In this document: piece after piece, positions 50,286 through 59,603 of the stretch | Numbering within the stretch: position 1 is the stretch's first letter | Layout of the letters: every line of letters begins with the position of its first letter | Assembly: GCA_963823675.1 (NCBI GenBank) | Contig: CAWGMT010000008.1 | Span: 558,001 to 622,000, forward strand | Direction: 5' to 3' | Source of the DNA: CAWGMT01 sp963823675 | Lineage (GTDB): Bacteria; Planctomycetota; Planctomycetia; Isosphaerales; Isosphaeraceae | DNA: 64,000 nucleotides | Made by a program: the position numbers and the translations under genes | Notes under the pieces: model-generated | Seen by the model: the letters and a program-made list of their open reading frames with translations, nothing else | Told to the model about the DNA's origin: nothing | The model's database searches: none

Positions 50286-50648
50286 ATGAACGAATTCTCG
50301 CACTCGAATTCCGCGAATTCCCCCAATTCGCGGGCCGGATCGTGGCATGCCAGTTTGATCGCTCGCTACCACGAAGACCATCGCCACCCGATCAACCATG
50401 TCCTCCACATCGGCGTCGGCTGGCCGATGGTCGCTCTGGCGGTGATCCTGGTGCCATTCCATCCATTCTGGTCGCTGGGGTTATTCGTGTCGGCGTACGC
50501 CGTCATGTTTTCCGGCCACTTCCTTTTCGAGCGCAACATCCCGACCGTGTTGCAGCACCCGACGACGCCCTTTGTGATCGCCGGTTCGGTAATCCGGGTA
50601 CTCTGGGGCGGCCTCGCCCGTCTGGCGATGCCCTACCGACCGCGGTAA
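50286..50648 (+). CDS. DUF962/Mpo1-like membrane protein
   Basis: The product has 120 residues from 50286, with AAAGGA upstream. Family blocks are YHEDHRHPINHVLHIGVGWP and FSGHFLFERNIPTV, with two or three hydrophobic helices (MVALAVILVPFHPFWSLGLF and GLFVSAYAVMF). The His residues match those of yeast Mpo1, a dioxygenase of 2-hydroxy fatty acids. That activity is not shown for bacterial members, so it is a family hint only. Confidence 0.8.
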   Translation: MNEFSHSNSANSPNSRAGSWHASLIARYHEDHRHPINHVLHIGVGWPMVALAVILVPFHPFWSLGLFVSAYAVMFSGHFLFERNIPTVLQHPTTPFVIAGSVIRVLWGGLARLAMPYRPR

Positions 50649-50848
50649 GCTGGAGAATGGTTAGGGACACGGTCCGGTGTAATCGCAACTGAGTGTGCCA
50701 GAACTCGCGGAAGAGACCTGCCCGGGGTCGTGTCCGTGCCGATACACGATGACTTCTGAAACCGGCGTTCGGGGGCGGAGCCTTCCTGACGAACCGAACG
50801 GATTCGCTGCGCGCTGCGCGCTAACCCATAGGTTCGGAGCTGATCGCA

Positions 50849-52474
50849 ATGCCCCTGTTGCGCTTGTTGACTGCCGCGCGTCTCGGTTCCCGTGGCAACC
50901 CGAGACGGGCCGGCTTCCATCCCGGCGTCGAATCGATCGAGCCACGTTTGCTCCTCTCGGCCTCGAGCGCCGATGTCTTGACTTACCATAATGACAATGC
51001 CCGGACCGGCCAGGATCTCGATGAGACGATCCTGACGCCGGCCAATGTCAATCCCTCCGAGTTCGGCAAGCTTTTCACCGACCCGGTGGACGCCTACGTC
51101 TACGCTCAGCCGTTGTACATGGCGAACGTCACGATCCCAGGCCAGGGGGTTCACAACGTGGTGTTCGTCGCCACCGAGAACGACAGCGTGTACGCCTTCG
51201 ACGCCGACAATCCCGGCGCGCCGCTCTGGCACGACAGCCTCACCGACCCGGCTGCGGGGATCACAGCGATTCCGACGACCCAGATCTGGCAGGGTGATAT
51301 CGGCCCGGAGGAGGGCATCACCGGCACGCCGGTCATCGACCCGAGCACGGGTACGCTCTACGTCGTGGCCAAGACGCAACAGACGACCGCCAGCGCGACT
51401 GTGGACGAGTTGACCCTGTACGCCCTGAACGTGAGCACGGGGGCCGAGAAACCCGGCGGTCCGGTAGTCGTCCAGGCCACCGTCGTGGGCCACGGTGCCG
51501 GCCAGTCGCGAGGCAAGGTTTCGTTCCAGGCCGAGTGGCAGATCGAGCGCCCGGGTCTGCTCCTGGACAACGGCGTGGTGTATGCGGCGTTCGGCTCGCT
51601 GGGTGACCACGGCCCTTATCACGGCTGGATAATCGGCTACAACGCAACCACCCTGGCGAAGGTCGCCGTCTTCAACGACACGCCCAACAGCAAGGATCCG
51701 TATGGCAACGAGGGAGGCATCTGGATGGGCGGCGGCGGGCTTGCCGCCGACTCGAGCGGGGACATCTACCTCTTGACCGGCTCTGGCCAGTTCGGTCCCG
51801 CGCAGGGGAGCTACGCTGACGCCGCTCTCAAGCTGACTCCCACACTGAGGCTGACCGATTATTTTGCGCCGCAGGGCACCGGGCAGTTGGACAAGAAGGA
51901 CCTGGATCTCGGCTCGGGCGGGGTCCTGCTCGCGCCCACCCAACCGGGCTCCGCCCCCAACTTGCTGATCGGCGGGGGCAAGACAGGCACCCTTTTCGCG
52001 ATCGACACCGCCGACATGGGCCACCAGCGGGCGGCGAACCCCCATGTCCAAAAGGTAACGAACGGCGGCCATGGGATCTTCTCGTCCGCCGCCTACTGGA
52101 ACGGCATGGTCTACGTGCAGGCGGTCAACGATGTCCTCAGGCAGTATCGACTTGTCCAGGGGCAACTCGTCCCGATCGGCGAATCCGGCACGGTGTTTCC
52201 GTATCCCGGCGCAACGCCCAGCATATCGGCCAACGGCTCGAGCGACGGCATCGTCTGGGAGGTGGAACATACCGGCACGCGACCAGAGCCGGGCCCGGCG
52301 GTGCTCTACGCGTACAACGCCGCCAACGTCGGCCAGATGCTTTACAATAGCGCCCTGGCCGGCACGCGCGACCAGGCTGGCCCGGCCGTGAAGTTCGCCG
52401 TGCCCACGATCGCCAACGGCAAGGTTTATGTCGCCACGCAGACCGGGGTAACGGTCTACGGCCTTCTCAGTTGA
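50849..52474 (+). CDS. Secreted PQQ-like propeller protein with EPRLLLSA signature
   Basis: The product has 541 residues. There is no classical signal peptide. Instead the N-terminus is a basic stretch followed by VESIEPRLLLSASSADVLTY, the LEPR-XLL signature that begins many large planctomycete surface proteins. The body is a PQQ-dehydrogenase-like propeller (VVFVATENDSVYAFDADNPG, APNLLIGGGKTGTLFAIDTA, GKVYVATQTGVTVYGLLS) with about seven or eight blades. The Trp-dock residues of true quinoproteins are not obvious, so a binding or structural role is as likely as dehydrogenase activity. Confidence 0.85.
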   Translation: MPLLRLLTAARLGSRGNPRRAGFHPGVESIEPRLLLSASSADVLTYHNDNARTGQDLDETILTPANVNPSEFGKLFTDPVDAYVYAQPLYMANVTIPGQGVHNVVFVATENDSVYAFDADNPGAPLWHDSLTDPAAGITAIPTTQIWQGDIGPEEGITGTPVIDPSTGTLYVVAKTQQTTASATVDELTLYALNVSTGAEKPGGPVVVQATVVGHGAGQSRGKVSFQAEWQIERPGLLLDNGVVYAAFGSLGDHGPYHGWIIGYNATTLAKVAVFNDTPNSKDPYGNEGGIWMGGGGLAADSSGDIYLLTGSGQFGPAQGSYADAALKLTPTLRLTDYFAPQGTGQLDKKDLDLGSGGVLLAPTQPGSAPNLLIGGGKTGTLFAIDTADMGHQRAANPHVQKVTNGGHGIFSSAAYWNGMVYVQAVNDVLRQYRLVQGQLVPIGESGTVFPYPGATPSISANGSSDGIVWEVEHTGTRPEPGPAVLYAYNAANVGQMLYNSALAGTRDQAGPAVKFAVPTIANGKVYVATQTGVTVYGLLS

Positions 52475-52698
52475 CGCCCGTCATCGCACGCTGCCGGCGG
52501 CGGTTGGCAACACAAGTCGCACGACCCTTTTTCGGCGTTTGCATTGCGCAGGACCTCGTCGCACGCCTTCACGGTTAAGTGAAAGTGCGTATAGATAGCC
52601 ACTTGACAGGCAGGCGCGGCGCGTCCTAGGATGCCCGTTGCGCTTTTTGCCAGGTGAAGCACCGGTCTTCACATCGGGTTAGGCCCTTGAGGGCCGCG

Positions 52699-52740
52699 CA
52701 TCGACAACTTGTTGTCGATGTTGGGCGTGGGTCTCCCGAC
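52699..52740. repeat. Hairpin plus TTGGGCGYGGGTCTCC box
   Basis: A perfect hairpin (CATCGACAACTTGTTGTCGATG) is followed directly by TTGGGCGTGGGTCTCCCGAC. The box matches 18 of 20 bases at 1774-1793, where it also follows a hairpin of a different sequence. Confidence 0.6.
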
Positions 52741-52845
52741 TGCCGGCTGCCCTGCTGAGGGCCACTTTTTCCGAGCTTAGTCCCGGAAAAAGCGTAGATT
52801 CTTTTTCGAAGAGATCTCGGCACGATGCGCGCATCTTGGGATCGC

Positions 52846-52918
52846 CGGACAGAGCCGGCTCCTACACGAGGCCGGCACCGCGCGGCGATTTGTGTAGGAG
52901 GGGGCTCTGTCCCCCGAT
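52846..52918. repeat. Palindromic GGACAGAGCC...GGCTCTGTCC repeat
   Basis: The arms (about 52846-52870 and 52891-52918) pair GGACAGAGCCGGCTCCTACA with TGTAGGAGGGGGCTCTGTCC. This is a recurrent planctomycete intergenic palindrome and could act as a hairpin terminator or an inactive miniature element. Confidence 0.7.
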
Positions 52919-53104
52919 CCCTTGGTTGCGGCTCCGCCGCGTTGGGCGCGGCGTGAGAATGAGTTTCGCGAATTGATCATTGTGGTGCAGGCGTCCCACC
53001 TGCATTCCCCGTGCCGGCAGGCGGGTCGCCGGCACCGCAATTGGCAGAGTTATTTCTGCGCGGTCCCTTGGAGCGCCCTGAGCGAAAACAGCGGAGTTTT
53101 TCTG

Positions 53105-53437
53105 ATGGCCGATCCGATTTCGTACGAGCACTTTTCCAAGCTGGAGCTACGGGTCGCCAAGGTCCTGGAAGCCCGGCACCATCCCAATGCCGACAAGCTG
53201 ATGCTCTTGCGGGTCAACGTGGGCGACGAACAAAAGCAGATCGTTGCCGGGATTCGCCAGCACTATGATCCCGAGCAGCTTGTGGGTAAATTGATCGTGA
53301 TCGTCAACAATCTCGAGCCGGCGATGCTGCGCGGCGAGACGTCAAGCGGCATGCTCCTGGCGGCCACCTCCGGAGAGAAGGTCATTCTCTTGACCGTCGA
53401 CGACCCGGGCTGTCTGGTCGGGGCCAGGATCAAGTAG
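53105..53437 (+). CDS. Stand-alone tRNA-binding (EMAP II-like) domain protein
   Basis: The product has 110 residues from 53105. The whole protein is an OB-fold tRNA-binding domain: FSKLELRVAKVLEARHHPNA, KLMLLRVNVGDEQKQIVAGI, VGKLIVIVNNLEPAMLRG and the end block PGCLVGARIK. It matches the C-terminal dimerisation domain of methionyl-tRNA synthetase or the CsaA/Arc1 type. As an independent gene it may assist a truncated synthetase encoded elsewhere or act as a tRNA chaperone. Confidence 0.88.
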   Translation: MADPISYEHFSKLELRVAKVLEARHHPNADKLMLLRVNVGDEQKQIVAGIRQHYDPEQLVGKLIVIVNNLEPAMLRGETSSGMLLAATSGEKVILLTVDDPGCLVGARIK

Positions 53438-53699
53438 CCGCCCTAGGCATGACGCCGGATTCGGTCTTCCGCTCGCCGGGACGATACTCGACAGCGGTGC
53501 GGCGTGGTACACTATTGGGCGTTGGGGGACGCGCCGCTGCGGAAGACCCAGCGCACGATCCCGTAGCGACGTCGAGCGGACGTCTCCCGCCGGGGGGTAT
53601 GTTCCGGGTGTGCTGCGGCTACTCGCGATGAGGGCTTCAGTTGAGACGGTCATGGGCGGTTACGGTGGCATCCATCGGATCGAACAGGGCAGGCTTACG

Positions 53700-54863
53700 A
53701 TGACGGGATCGCTCTTGGGCAAGTACCTGCCGCGGTACGTTTTCATCGCGCTGGGGCTGGTGCTCGTCGGCCGGGATTCTTACGCGCCCATACCGGAGAA
53801 AACGGTACCGACCGCGAAGGTCAGGGCCCGAAACGTCATCTTCGTCACGACCGACGGACTGCGCTGGCAGGAGGTCTTCGGCGGGGCCGATCCCCGGCTT
53901 CTGAGCCGGCGCGAAGGCGGCGTCCTGGACGTGCACGCTTGCAGGAAGCGATTCGACGTCGGCTCCCGTGAGGAGCGGCGGCGGGCACTCATGCCTTTTC
54001 TGTGGTCGGAGATCGCCCGGCGCGGCCAGATCTTTGGTGATGTGACCGCGGGCAGCGAGGCGAAGGTCACCAACGGCAAGAATTTTTCCTATCCCGGTTA
54101 CAACGAGATGTTAACCGGCTGGGCGGACCCTCGAATCGATAGCAACAACAAAATCCCCAATCCGAATGTGACAGTGCTGGAATGGCTGAATTCCCGGCCC
54201 CAATTTGAAAACCGGGTCGCGGCGTTCACCTCGTGGGACGTGTTTCCCTTCATTCTGAATCGGGAGCGAAGCGGGATTCGGATCGTCGCTTGCTGGGAAG
54301 GCCTTAACGGCGCCGGCCTCACGGGCGAGGAGCGGATGCTGGCCCGATTGATCGGCGAAACCCACCGCCTGTGGGAGGAATGCTGTTACGATTCGTTCAC
54401 GTTTTACTCGGCCTTGCAGTACCTCAAACGGGAGCGGCCGCGGGTCTTGTATATCGGACTGGGTGAAACGGACGAGTTCGGCCATGCGGGTCGCTATGAT
54501 TCCTACCTCGACGCGGCTCATCGCGTGGATAGTTATCTCGAAACGTTGTGGCAGACGATTCAGTCGCTGCCGGAATATCGCGATGCGACAACGCTGATCG
54601 TGTCAACCGACCATGGACGGGGCAATGCTCCCTTCGACTGGAAAAACCACGGCGCCAAGACGCGAGGATCGGAACGGACCTGGGTCGCCGTGATTGGTCC
54701 CGACACGCCGCCTCTCGGCGCTCGCAGCCGGACGGGAACCGTGACGCAGAGCCAGATCGCCTCAACATTGGCCGCAGTGGTCGGGCTCGATTTTCGGACC
54801 TTCGCGCCCAAGGCGGCTCCGCCGATTCTGGACGTGTTGCCACCATGGCAATCGCGGCAATGA
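53700..54863 (+). CDS. Exported alkaline-phosphatase-superfamily enzyme
   Basis: The product has 387 residues. The ATG at 53700 opens a hydrophobic signal (YVFIALGLVLVGRDSYA). The first metal block is NVIFVTTDGLRWQEVFGGAD, where the Thr/Asp pair is typical of the type I phosphodiesterase/phosphatase branch. FSYPGYNEMLTG provides the nucleophile region. YIGLGETDEFGHAGRYDSYL and LIVSTDHGRGN carry the other metal-binding Asp and His residues. The substrate (a phosphate mono- or diester, or a phosphonate) is not deducible. It is exported and lies 59 bases upstream of recN on the same strand. Confidence 0.82.
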   Translation: MTGSLLGKYLPRYVFIALGLVLVGRDSYAPIPEKTVPTAKVRARNVIFVTTDGLRWQEVFGGADPRLLSRREGGVLDVHACRKRFDVGSREERRRALMPFLWSEIARRGQIFGDVTAGSEAKVTNGKNFSYPGYNEMLTGWADPRIDSNNKIPNPNVTVLEWLNSRPQFENRVAAFTSWDVFPFILNRERSGIRIVACWEGLNGAGLTGEERMLARLIGETHRLWEECCYDSFTFYSALQYLKRERPRVLYIGLGETDEFGHAGRYDSYLDAAHRVDSYLETLWQTIQSLPEYRDATTLIVSTDHGRGNAPFDWKNHGAKTRGSERTWVAVIGPDTPPLGARSRTGTVTQSQIASTLAAVVGLDFRTFAPKAAPPILDVLPPWQSRQ

Positions 54864-54921
54864 CGACCGGCTCGACAGGCTTCCCGCCGCGGCATGCCAG
54901 GGCACTGGAGACTTCTCGAAC

Positions 54922-56626
54922 GTGCTGCGTGAGCTCTCGGTGCAGAACCTGGCCTTGCTCGAGGACATCCACGTGGCGCTCGAAGGAGGCTACTGCGCAT
55001 GGACAGGCGAGACCGGGGCGGGCAAGAGCCTGCTGCTCCTGGGGCTGGGACTGGTGCTGGGGGGCAAGGCCTCCAGCGACTTGATCCGTTCGGGCAAGCA
55101 CGAGGCCCGCGCGGCCGCGGTCTTCGAGCTCAGCGATGCGGCACTCCGTTCCCAGGTCGAAGCAATCCTGGGAGGCCCGCTGGATGATGATCAGCTCATC
55201 ATCACCCGGCGCGTAACGTTGCACGGACGCGGCACCGCGCAGGTCAACGGCCTGCCGGTCACGGTCGCGACCCTGGAGCGGCTGGGAGAGCGGCTGGTCG
55301 ATATTCACGGCCAGCTCGAAGGCCGGGCGCTCTTGAATCCCGACGGTCAGCGGGACTTGCTCGACGCCTACGGGGGCCTGGACGACGACATCCGTGCCTA
55401 CCGGCTCGCCCGAGAGGCGCATGACAATCTCCGGCTCAAGCGCCTGGCCTTGATCGATACCACCGAAGCTCGCCGGCGAGAGCACGCCCTGCTCGAATTC
55501 GAGCGTGAGATGTTTGCCGCCGCCGACCCCAAACCGGGCGAATACGCCGAGCTGGACCGCGAGGCCCACCGCCTGCAAAGCGCCGAGCAGATCCGCGCGG
55601 CCGCCAGGACCGGCTATTCGCTCCTCTACGAGACGGAACCCTCCGCGCGGGACCTCTTGAGTCGCATGGCGAAAACGCTCGAGCCGCTCGCCCAGGCAGC
55701 GCCCGAACTGGCCGACGCGTCCGCCACGCTCGAGCGGCTCGCAGACGAGACGCGCGAAGTGGCCTTCCTCCTGCGTGACCTGGGACGAGACTGGGAGGAC
55801 GATCCAGCGCGGCTGGAGGACATCGAGGAGCGCATGGCATCGTATCGCCGGCTCGCCAACCGGTTCCGCTGCGGTCCCGACGAGCTCGCCGATCGCCGCG
55901 CCCAGACCGAGCTCAGGCTCGAGAATCTCGCTCAAGACGACGCCAACCTGCTCGCGCTCGACGCGCCCCTGGCCGCGGCGTGGGAAACCCTCAAAAGAGC
56001 CGCTGGCCGGCTCACCGACTCACGCCGTAGGATCGCCCGGCGGTTCGCCCGCACGATAGCCGCTCGGCTCAAGCCTCTCGGCCTGGCCGGCGCGTGCTTG
56101 AATGTGGCGGTCGAGACGCAGCCGCTTGGTGACGACGCCGCGGCCAGGTCGGCGCCCTGGCGGGGGCCGACCGAGTCGAGATGCTGTTCTCTGCCAATCC
56201 GGGGGAAGAGCCGCGCGCGTTGCGCAAGATCGCCTCCGGCGGAGAGCTTTCCCGTCTCACGCTCGCCGTGAAGACGGTCCTGGCTGCCGTCGATCGAGTC
56301 CCGACCCTCGTCTTCGACGAGATCGATACCGGCGTCGGCGGCCGCTTCGGCGCGGCCCTCGGCAGGACCCTCGCCGAACTGGCCGAGCACCATCAAGTGA
56401 TTTGCGTAACTCACCTGCCCCAGATGGCCAGTTATGCCGACCGCCAGTGGGTCATCCGCAAGCACGTCGAGCGCGGGCGGTCGCACACCACAATCCGACT
56501 GCTCGAGCGCAAGAGCGCATCGAGGAGCTGGCCCACATGCTCCGGGGCGAATCGGCCGCCGCGGGAACGCGGAAGGAAGCGATGGCGATGCTTCGCGAGG
56601 CGCAGGGGAAGGGAAAGAAGCGCTGA
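54922..56626 (+). CDS. recN: DNA repair protein RecN, two frameshifts
   Basis: The joined product has about 567 residues from a GTG at 54922. The N-terminal ATPase half has WTGETGAGKSLLLLGLGLVL and VDIHGQLEGRALLN, followed by coiled coils. The C-terminal half begins after a shift near 56170 (MLFSANPGEEPRALRKIASG, then GELSRLTLAVK) with Walker B LVFDEIDTGVGGR and the VTHLPQMASYAD block. A second shift near 56510 leads to RIEELAHMLRGE and the end at 56626. RecN is an SMC-like protein acting at double-strand breaks. Both shifts leave conserved residues intact, which fits assembly indels (the first lies in a GGGGG run). Confidence 0.9.
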
Positions 56627-56659
56627 ATTAGTCCACTTCCTGCGACCAGGGACTTGAGA

Positions 56660-57055
56660 TCAGGATCGGCTCGTCTGGCGAACAACGGCGGTCGGCTTCG
56701 CAATGCTCGCCGGGGCCGCGGGACCAGTCATTCCAACCACCTCGAGCATGCCGGCCGGGTTGTGACGAAAGACCTGGATCAACCTCAAGGCCGCCTGGGA
56801 CGGCTTGCGCTTGCCCTGTTCCCAGCTCTGGACCGTCTTGGCCGAGACGTTGAGCATCCGGGCGAAGACGGCCTGCGACATTCCGCTCGCGAGTCGGAGA
56901 TTCGCGAGTTCTTCGGCGCCGACCTCCGGCGGCCGGTCAGGCATTTCGAGGGTTGTGGTCTTCAAGGTGATCTCGCCCTTCGCGTGGCGAATCGCCTCTT
57001 CCAGGTCCGTCTTCAACCGTTCGAATAGCGGCTTGCGGCCCTTCGGCGACTTCAT
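56660..57055 (-). CDS. XRE-type HTH protein, copy 1
   Basis: The product has 131 residues. The HTH is AEELANLRLASGMSQAVFAR followed by MLNVSAKTVQSWEQG. The N-terminal arm (LEEAIRHAKGEITLKTTTLE, then MPDRPPEVG) is the layout of HigA/NadS-like antitoxins of planctomycetes. No toxin gene accompanies it. A near-identical copy lies immediately upstream (57177-57533). Confidence 0.82.
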   Translation of the reverse strand: MKSPKGRKPLFERLKTDLEEAIRHAKGEITLKTTTLEMPDRPPEVGAEELANLRLASGMSQAVFARMLNVSAKTVQSWEQGKRKPSQAALRLIQVFRHNPAGMLEVVGMTGPAAPASIAKPTAVVRQTSRS

Positions 57056-57482
57056 TTTGTTTCCTTATCGGAAGCCCGTGACGCCTGAACGGCGGCATCC
57101 CTGTAACTTTGGGCGAGGCCCCTGAGGACCTTTTTTTGACCGGCAGTTCTATCCTACGTTGTGGGACGGAGACAGCTCAAATACCCGCCGGGACCACGGG
57201 GCCAGTCATTCCAACCACGTCGAGCAGGCCGGCCGGGTTGTGACGAAACACCTGGATCAACCTCAAGGCCGCCTGCGACGGCTTGCGCTGGCCCTGTTCC
57301 CAGCTCTGGACCGTCTTGGTCGAGACGTTGAGCATCCGGGCGAAGACGGCCTGGGACATTCCGCTCGCGAGTCGGAGATTCGCCAGTTCTTCGGCGCCGA
57401 CCTCCGGCGGCCGGTCGGGCATATCGAGGGTTGTGGTCTTTAAGGTGATCTCGCCCTTCGCGTGGCGAATCGCTTCTTCCAG
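56709..57482. repeat. Collinear tandem duplication of an HTH gene
   Basis: Bases 56709-57004 and 57187-57482 align end to end at a constant offset of 478 bases without gaps, with only scattered substitutions. The flanks and both gene starts differ. This indicates one duplication followed by divergence, or conversion, of the central coding part. Confidence 0.75.
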
Positions 57483-57533
57483 GCCCTTGCGGATCTGTTC
57501 CGCGACCGGGCGCCGCTTCCGCTGGTCTTGCAT
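57177..57533 (-). CDS. XRE-type HTH protein, copy 2
   Basis: The product has 118 residues. The start at 57533 is chosen for GGGAGGG upstream and similarity to copy 1. The sequence matches copy 1 from GLEEAIRHAKGEITLKTTTL through RKPSQAALRLIQVFRHNPAG with few changes, and then ends at PVVPAGI. The upstream 120 bases contain no complete toxin frame, only fragments. Confidence 0.82.
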   Translation of the reverse strand: MQDQRKRRPVAEQIRKGLEEAIRHAKGEITLKTTTLDMPDRPPEVGAEELANLRLASGMSQAVFARMLNVSTKTVQSWEQGQRKPSQAALRLIQVFRHNPAGLLDVVGMTGPVVPAGI

Positions 57534-57655
57534 GTTCGCTGAACCCTCCCCGGACTTTGAGCGCTTCCGGAGCGGATGCCGACGAAAATGGCACGACGAG
57601 GTCGCCAATCTGGTGGTCTCTGGCCGTCGAACGCAACTCGATGCGCTGAACCCTG

Positions 57656-59089
57656 TCAGAATGGCTTGGCTGGTCCCGCATCGAACGGCTCGGCCACGGT
57701 CGCGAGATTATCGAAGCGCGTGATGTGCTTGAGGAACGCCAGCTTGGCGCTGCCGGTGCGGCCGTTGCGATTCTTGGCGACGATCACTTCGGCGATGCCG
57801 GGCTCCTCGTTGGCATCGTAATACTCGGGACGGTGGATCAGGAGAACCATGTCGGCATCCTGCTCGATGGCCCCCGATTCACGCAAGTCGGCCATGCGGG
57901 GACGACGATCCTCGCGGCTTTCGACGGCTCGGTTCAACTGCGACAGCGCGATGACCGGAACGGGTAGCTCCCTCGCAAGGGTTTTGAGCTGGCGGCTGAT
58001 CTTGGCAATCTGTTCCTGGCGGCTGTCGCGCGAGTCCTCCGAATCGACCAGTTGGATGTAATCGACCACAACCAGACCGATGTCCTTGCGGTGGCGCAGG
58101 CGCCGCGCGCTCGCCGCGATCTGGAGCATGTTCCGGGTTGGGGTGTCGTCGATCAAGATCTGTCCTTGGCCCAGCTCCTGGAACGCCCGGCCGAGCTCTC
58201 TCACCTGGTTGTATCCCAGGCCCTTGCCAGTTCTCAGGTTGTGGCCGTCGATTCCCGACCGGGAGGACAACAGGCGATCCGCGATCTCGAGATGGCCCAT
58301 TTCGAGGCTGACGAAGAGCACGGGAACCTTGAGATTGATCGCCACGTGCTCAACGACGTTGAGCGCGAGTGCGGTCTTGCCCATGCTGGGCCTGCCCGCC
58401 AGGATGATCAACTGGCCAGGCTCGAAACCCCACGTGAGATCGTCGAGATCGGCGAAGCCCGAGGCAATCCCCGAGACGGCGTGTGGCGCGTCGGCCCGCG
58501 CCATGATCCGATTCATCGCCTGGCTCAGCACGTCATGGATTTCGACCACGTCTCCGCGGACCTGATCTTCGGCAATGCTGAAGATCTTCTTCTCAGCGGC
58601 CTCGAGAAGCTGTTCCCCCGTATATTCATTCGAGTAACCGTCGTGAATGATCTCGGTGGCGTACTCGATCAACTGCCGGTTGATCGATTTCTGCCTCACG
58701 ATCTCGGCGTAGTACTTGCCGTTGGCGGCATGAGGAACGCTGCCGGTGATCTCGGCCAGCATCTCGTTACCGCCGACTTGCTCGAACTGACCGCGCTTTT
58801 CCAGCTCTTCGGCGAGCGTGACGGCATCGATCCCTTTGCGATTTTCATACATGTCGCGGATCGCGGAGAAGACCATCTGGTGTGTGTCACGGTAGAAGTC
58901 CTGGGGCCGGATGATCGCGACCACGTCGTGGAGGATCTCGTTATCCCACAGGATACTGCCGAGCAAGCTCTTCTCGGCTTCCAGGTTCTGAGGCGGGAGG
59001 CGGTCGGCGAGCGCCCCCACGTCGGGTTTCGAACCGCGGCCGAAGCCATTCTGCTTCCCGTTCCCTGGACTCGAGTTTCCCATTGGCAT
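57656..59089 (-). CDS. dnaB: Replicative DNA helicase DnaB
   Basis: The product has 477 residues. The ATG at 59089 follows GGAG by five bases; longer in-frame sequence up to 59554 is repeat-derived. The N-terminal domain starts DRLPPQNLEAEKSLLGSILW. The RecA-like domain has Walker A GRPSMGKTALA near residue 225, FVSLEMGHLEIADRL, VVVDYIQLV, VIALSQLNRAVESR and the end block with AKNRNGRTG. There is no intein. DnaB unwinds DNA at the replication fork. It is the last gene of the rplY-pth-rpsF-ssb-rplI-dnaB cluster, separated from rplI by a 514-base repeat-bearing gap. Confidence 0.95.
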   Translation of the reverse strand: MPMGNSSPGNGKQNGFGRGSKPDVGALADRLPPQNLEAEKSLLGSILWDNEILHDVVAIIRPQDFYRDTHQMVFSAIRDMYENRKGIDAVTLAEELEKRGQFEQVGGNEMLAEITGSVPHAANGKYYAEIVRQKSINRQLIEYATEIIHDGYSNEYTGEQLLEAAEKKIFSIAEDQVRGDVVEIHDVLSQAMNRIMARADAPHAVSGIASGFADLDDLTWGFEPGQLIILAGRPSMGKTALALNVVEHVAINLKVPVLFVSLEMGHLEIADRLLSSRSGIDGHNLRTGKGLGYNQVRELGRAFQELGQGQILIDDTPTRNMLQIAASARRLRHRKDIGLVVVDYIQLVDSEDSRDSRQEQIAKISRQLKTLARELPVPVIALSQLNRAVESREDRRPRMADLRESGAIEQDADMVLLIHRPEYYDANEEPGIAEVIVAKNRNGRTGSAKLAFLKHITRFDNLATVAEPFDAGPAKPF

Positions 59090-59382
59090 CGCTCCGCTCC
59101 CGACGACGGCGCAAGTCAAAACGACCTGGCGCTCGTATTGTGATATTCTACTCGAATCCCGAGCAATAACACGATCGCCGGTCCGGATTCCGATCGCGCG
59201 ATTTGCCGTCTGTACGCTTGTATCGACAGCTTGGTCCTGCGCGATCAGTGAAAGGCCGGGATGGCTTCTCGAATTGGAACCGGGTGCGCTGCGTTCAGAT
59301 CCGATCCGGCGCGGACAAAAGCACACGGGTGAATGCAGATACAAGAGGACTGGCGCGGCAGCGGACCCTTCTCGTCCAATAG

Positions 59383-59586
59383 TGAGGACTCGGGGCGCTG
59401 ACGCGACCTCGCGCGCCGTGAGGCGACAATCGGCGAGCCCGGTCGCGTCAGCGCCGGGAGTCTCTGGTCTGGTTGTGAGGACTCCGGGCGCGTAACGCGA
59501 CCCCGCTCGCCCGCGAGCCGACAAGCGCCGACCCCGCGCGCCGAGAGGCGACAATCGGCGCGCCCGGTCGCGTCAGCGCCGGGAGC
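59383..59586. repeat. Two GC-rich palindromic units upstream of dnaB
   Basis: Two related units (about 59383-59462 and 59477-59586) each begin GTGAGGACTC and end GGTCGCGTCAGCGCCGGGAG. Within a unit GGCGCTGACGCGACC pairs with GGTCGCGTCAGCGCC. Both also contain GAGGCGACAATCGGCG. They lie in the 514-base gap between rplI and dnaB, which has no gene. Confidence 0.65.
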
Positions 59587-59603
59587 CCGCATTCAGCATC
59601 GCC

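Larger units (their letters stand above)
52475..53104. other. Repeat-rich gap without a supported gene
   Basis: The 630 bases hold at least three palindromic repeats (52699-52720, 52846-52918 and a GTGCCGGC-type hairpin near 53010-53035). No frame looks coding. Confidence 0.6.

Noticed and set aside
58052..59143. Plus-strand frame of 363 residues over dnaB
   Set aside because: It is antisense to the fully conserved helicase and has no independent start signal or family pattern.
59090..59554. Extended N-terminus of DnaB
   Set aside because: The upstream part translates repeat DNA and has no DnaB similarity. The ATG at 59089 has a good ribosome site and a normal protein start.
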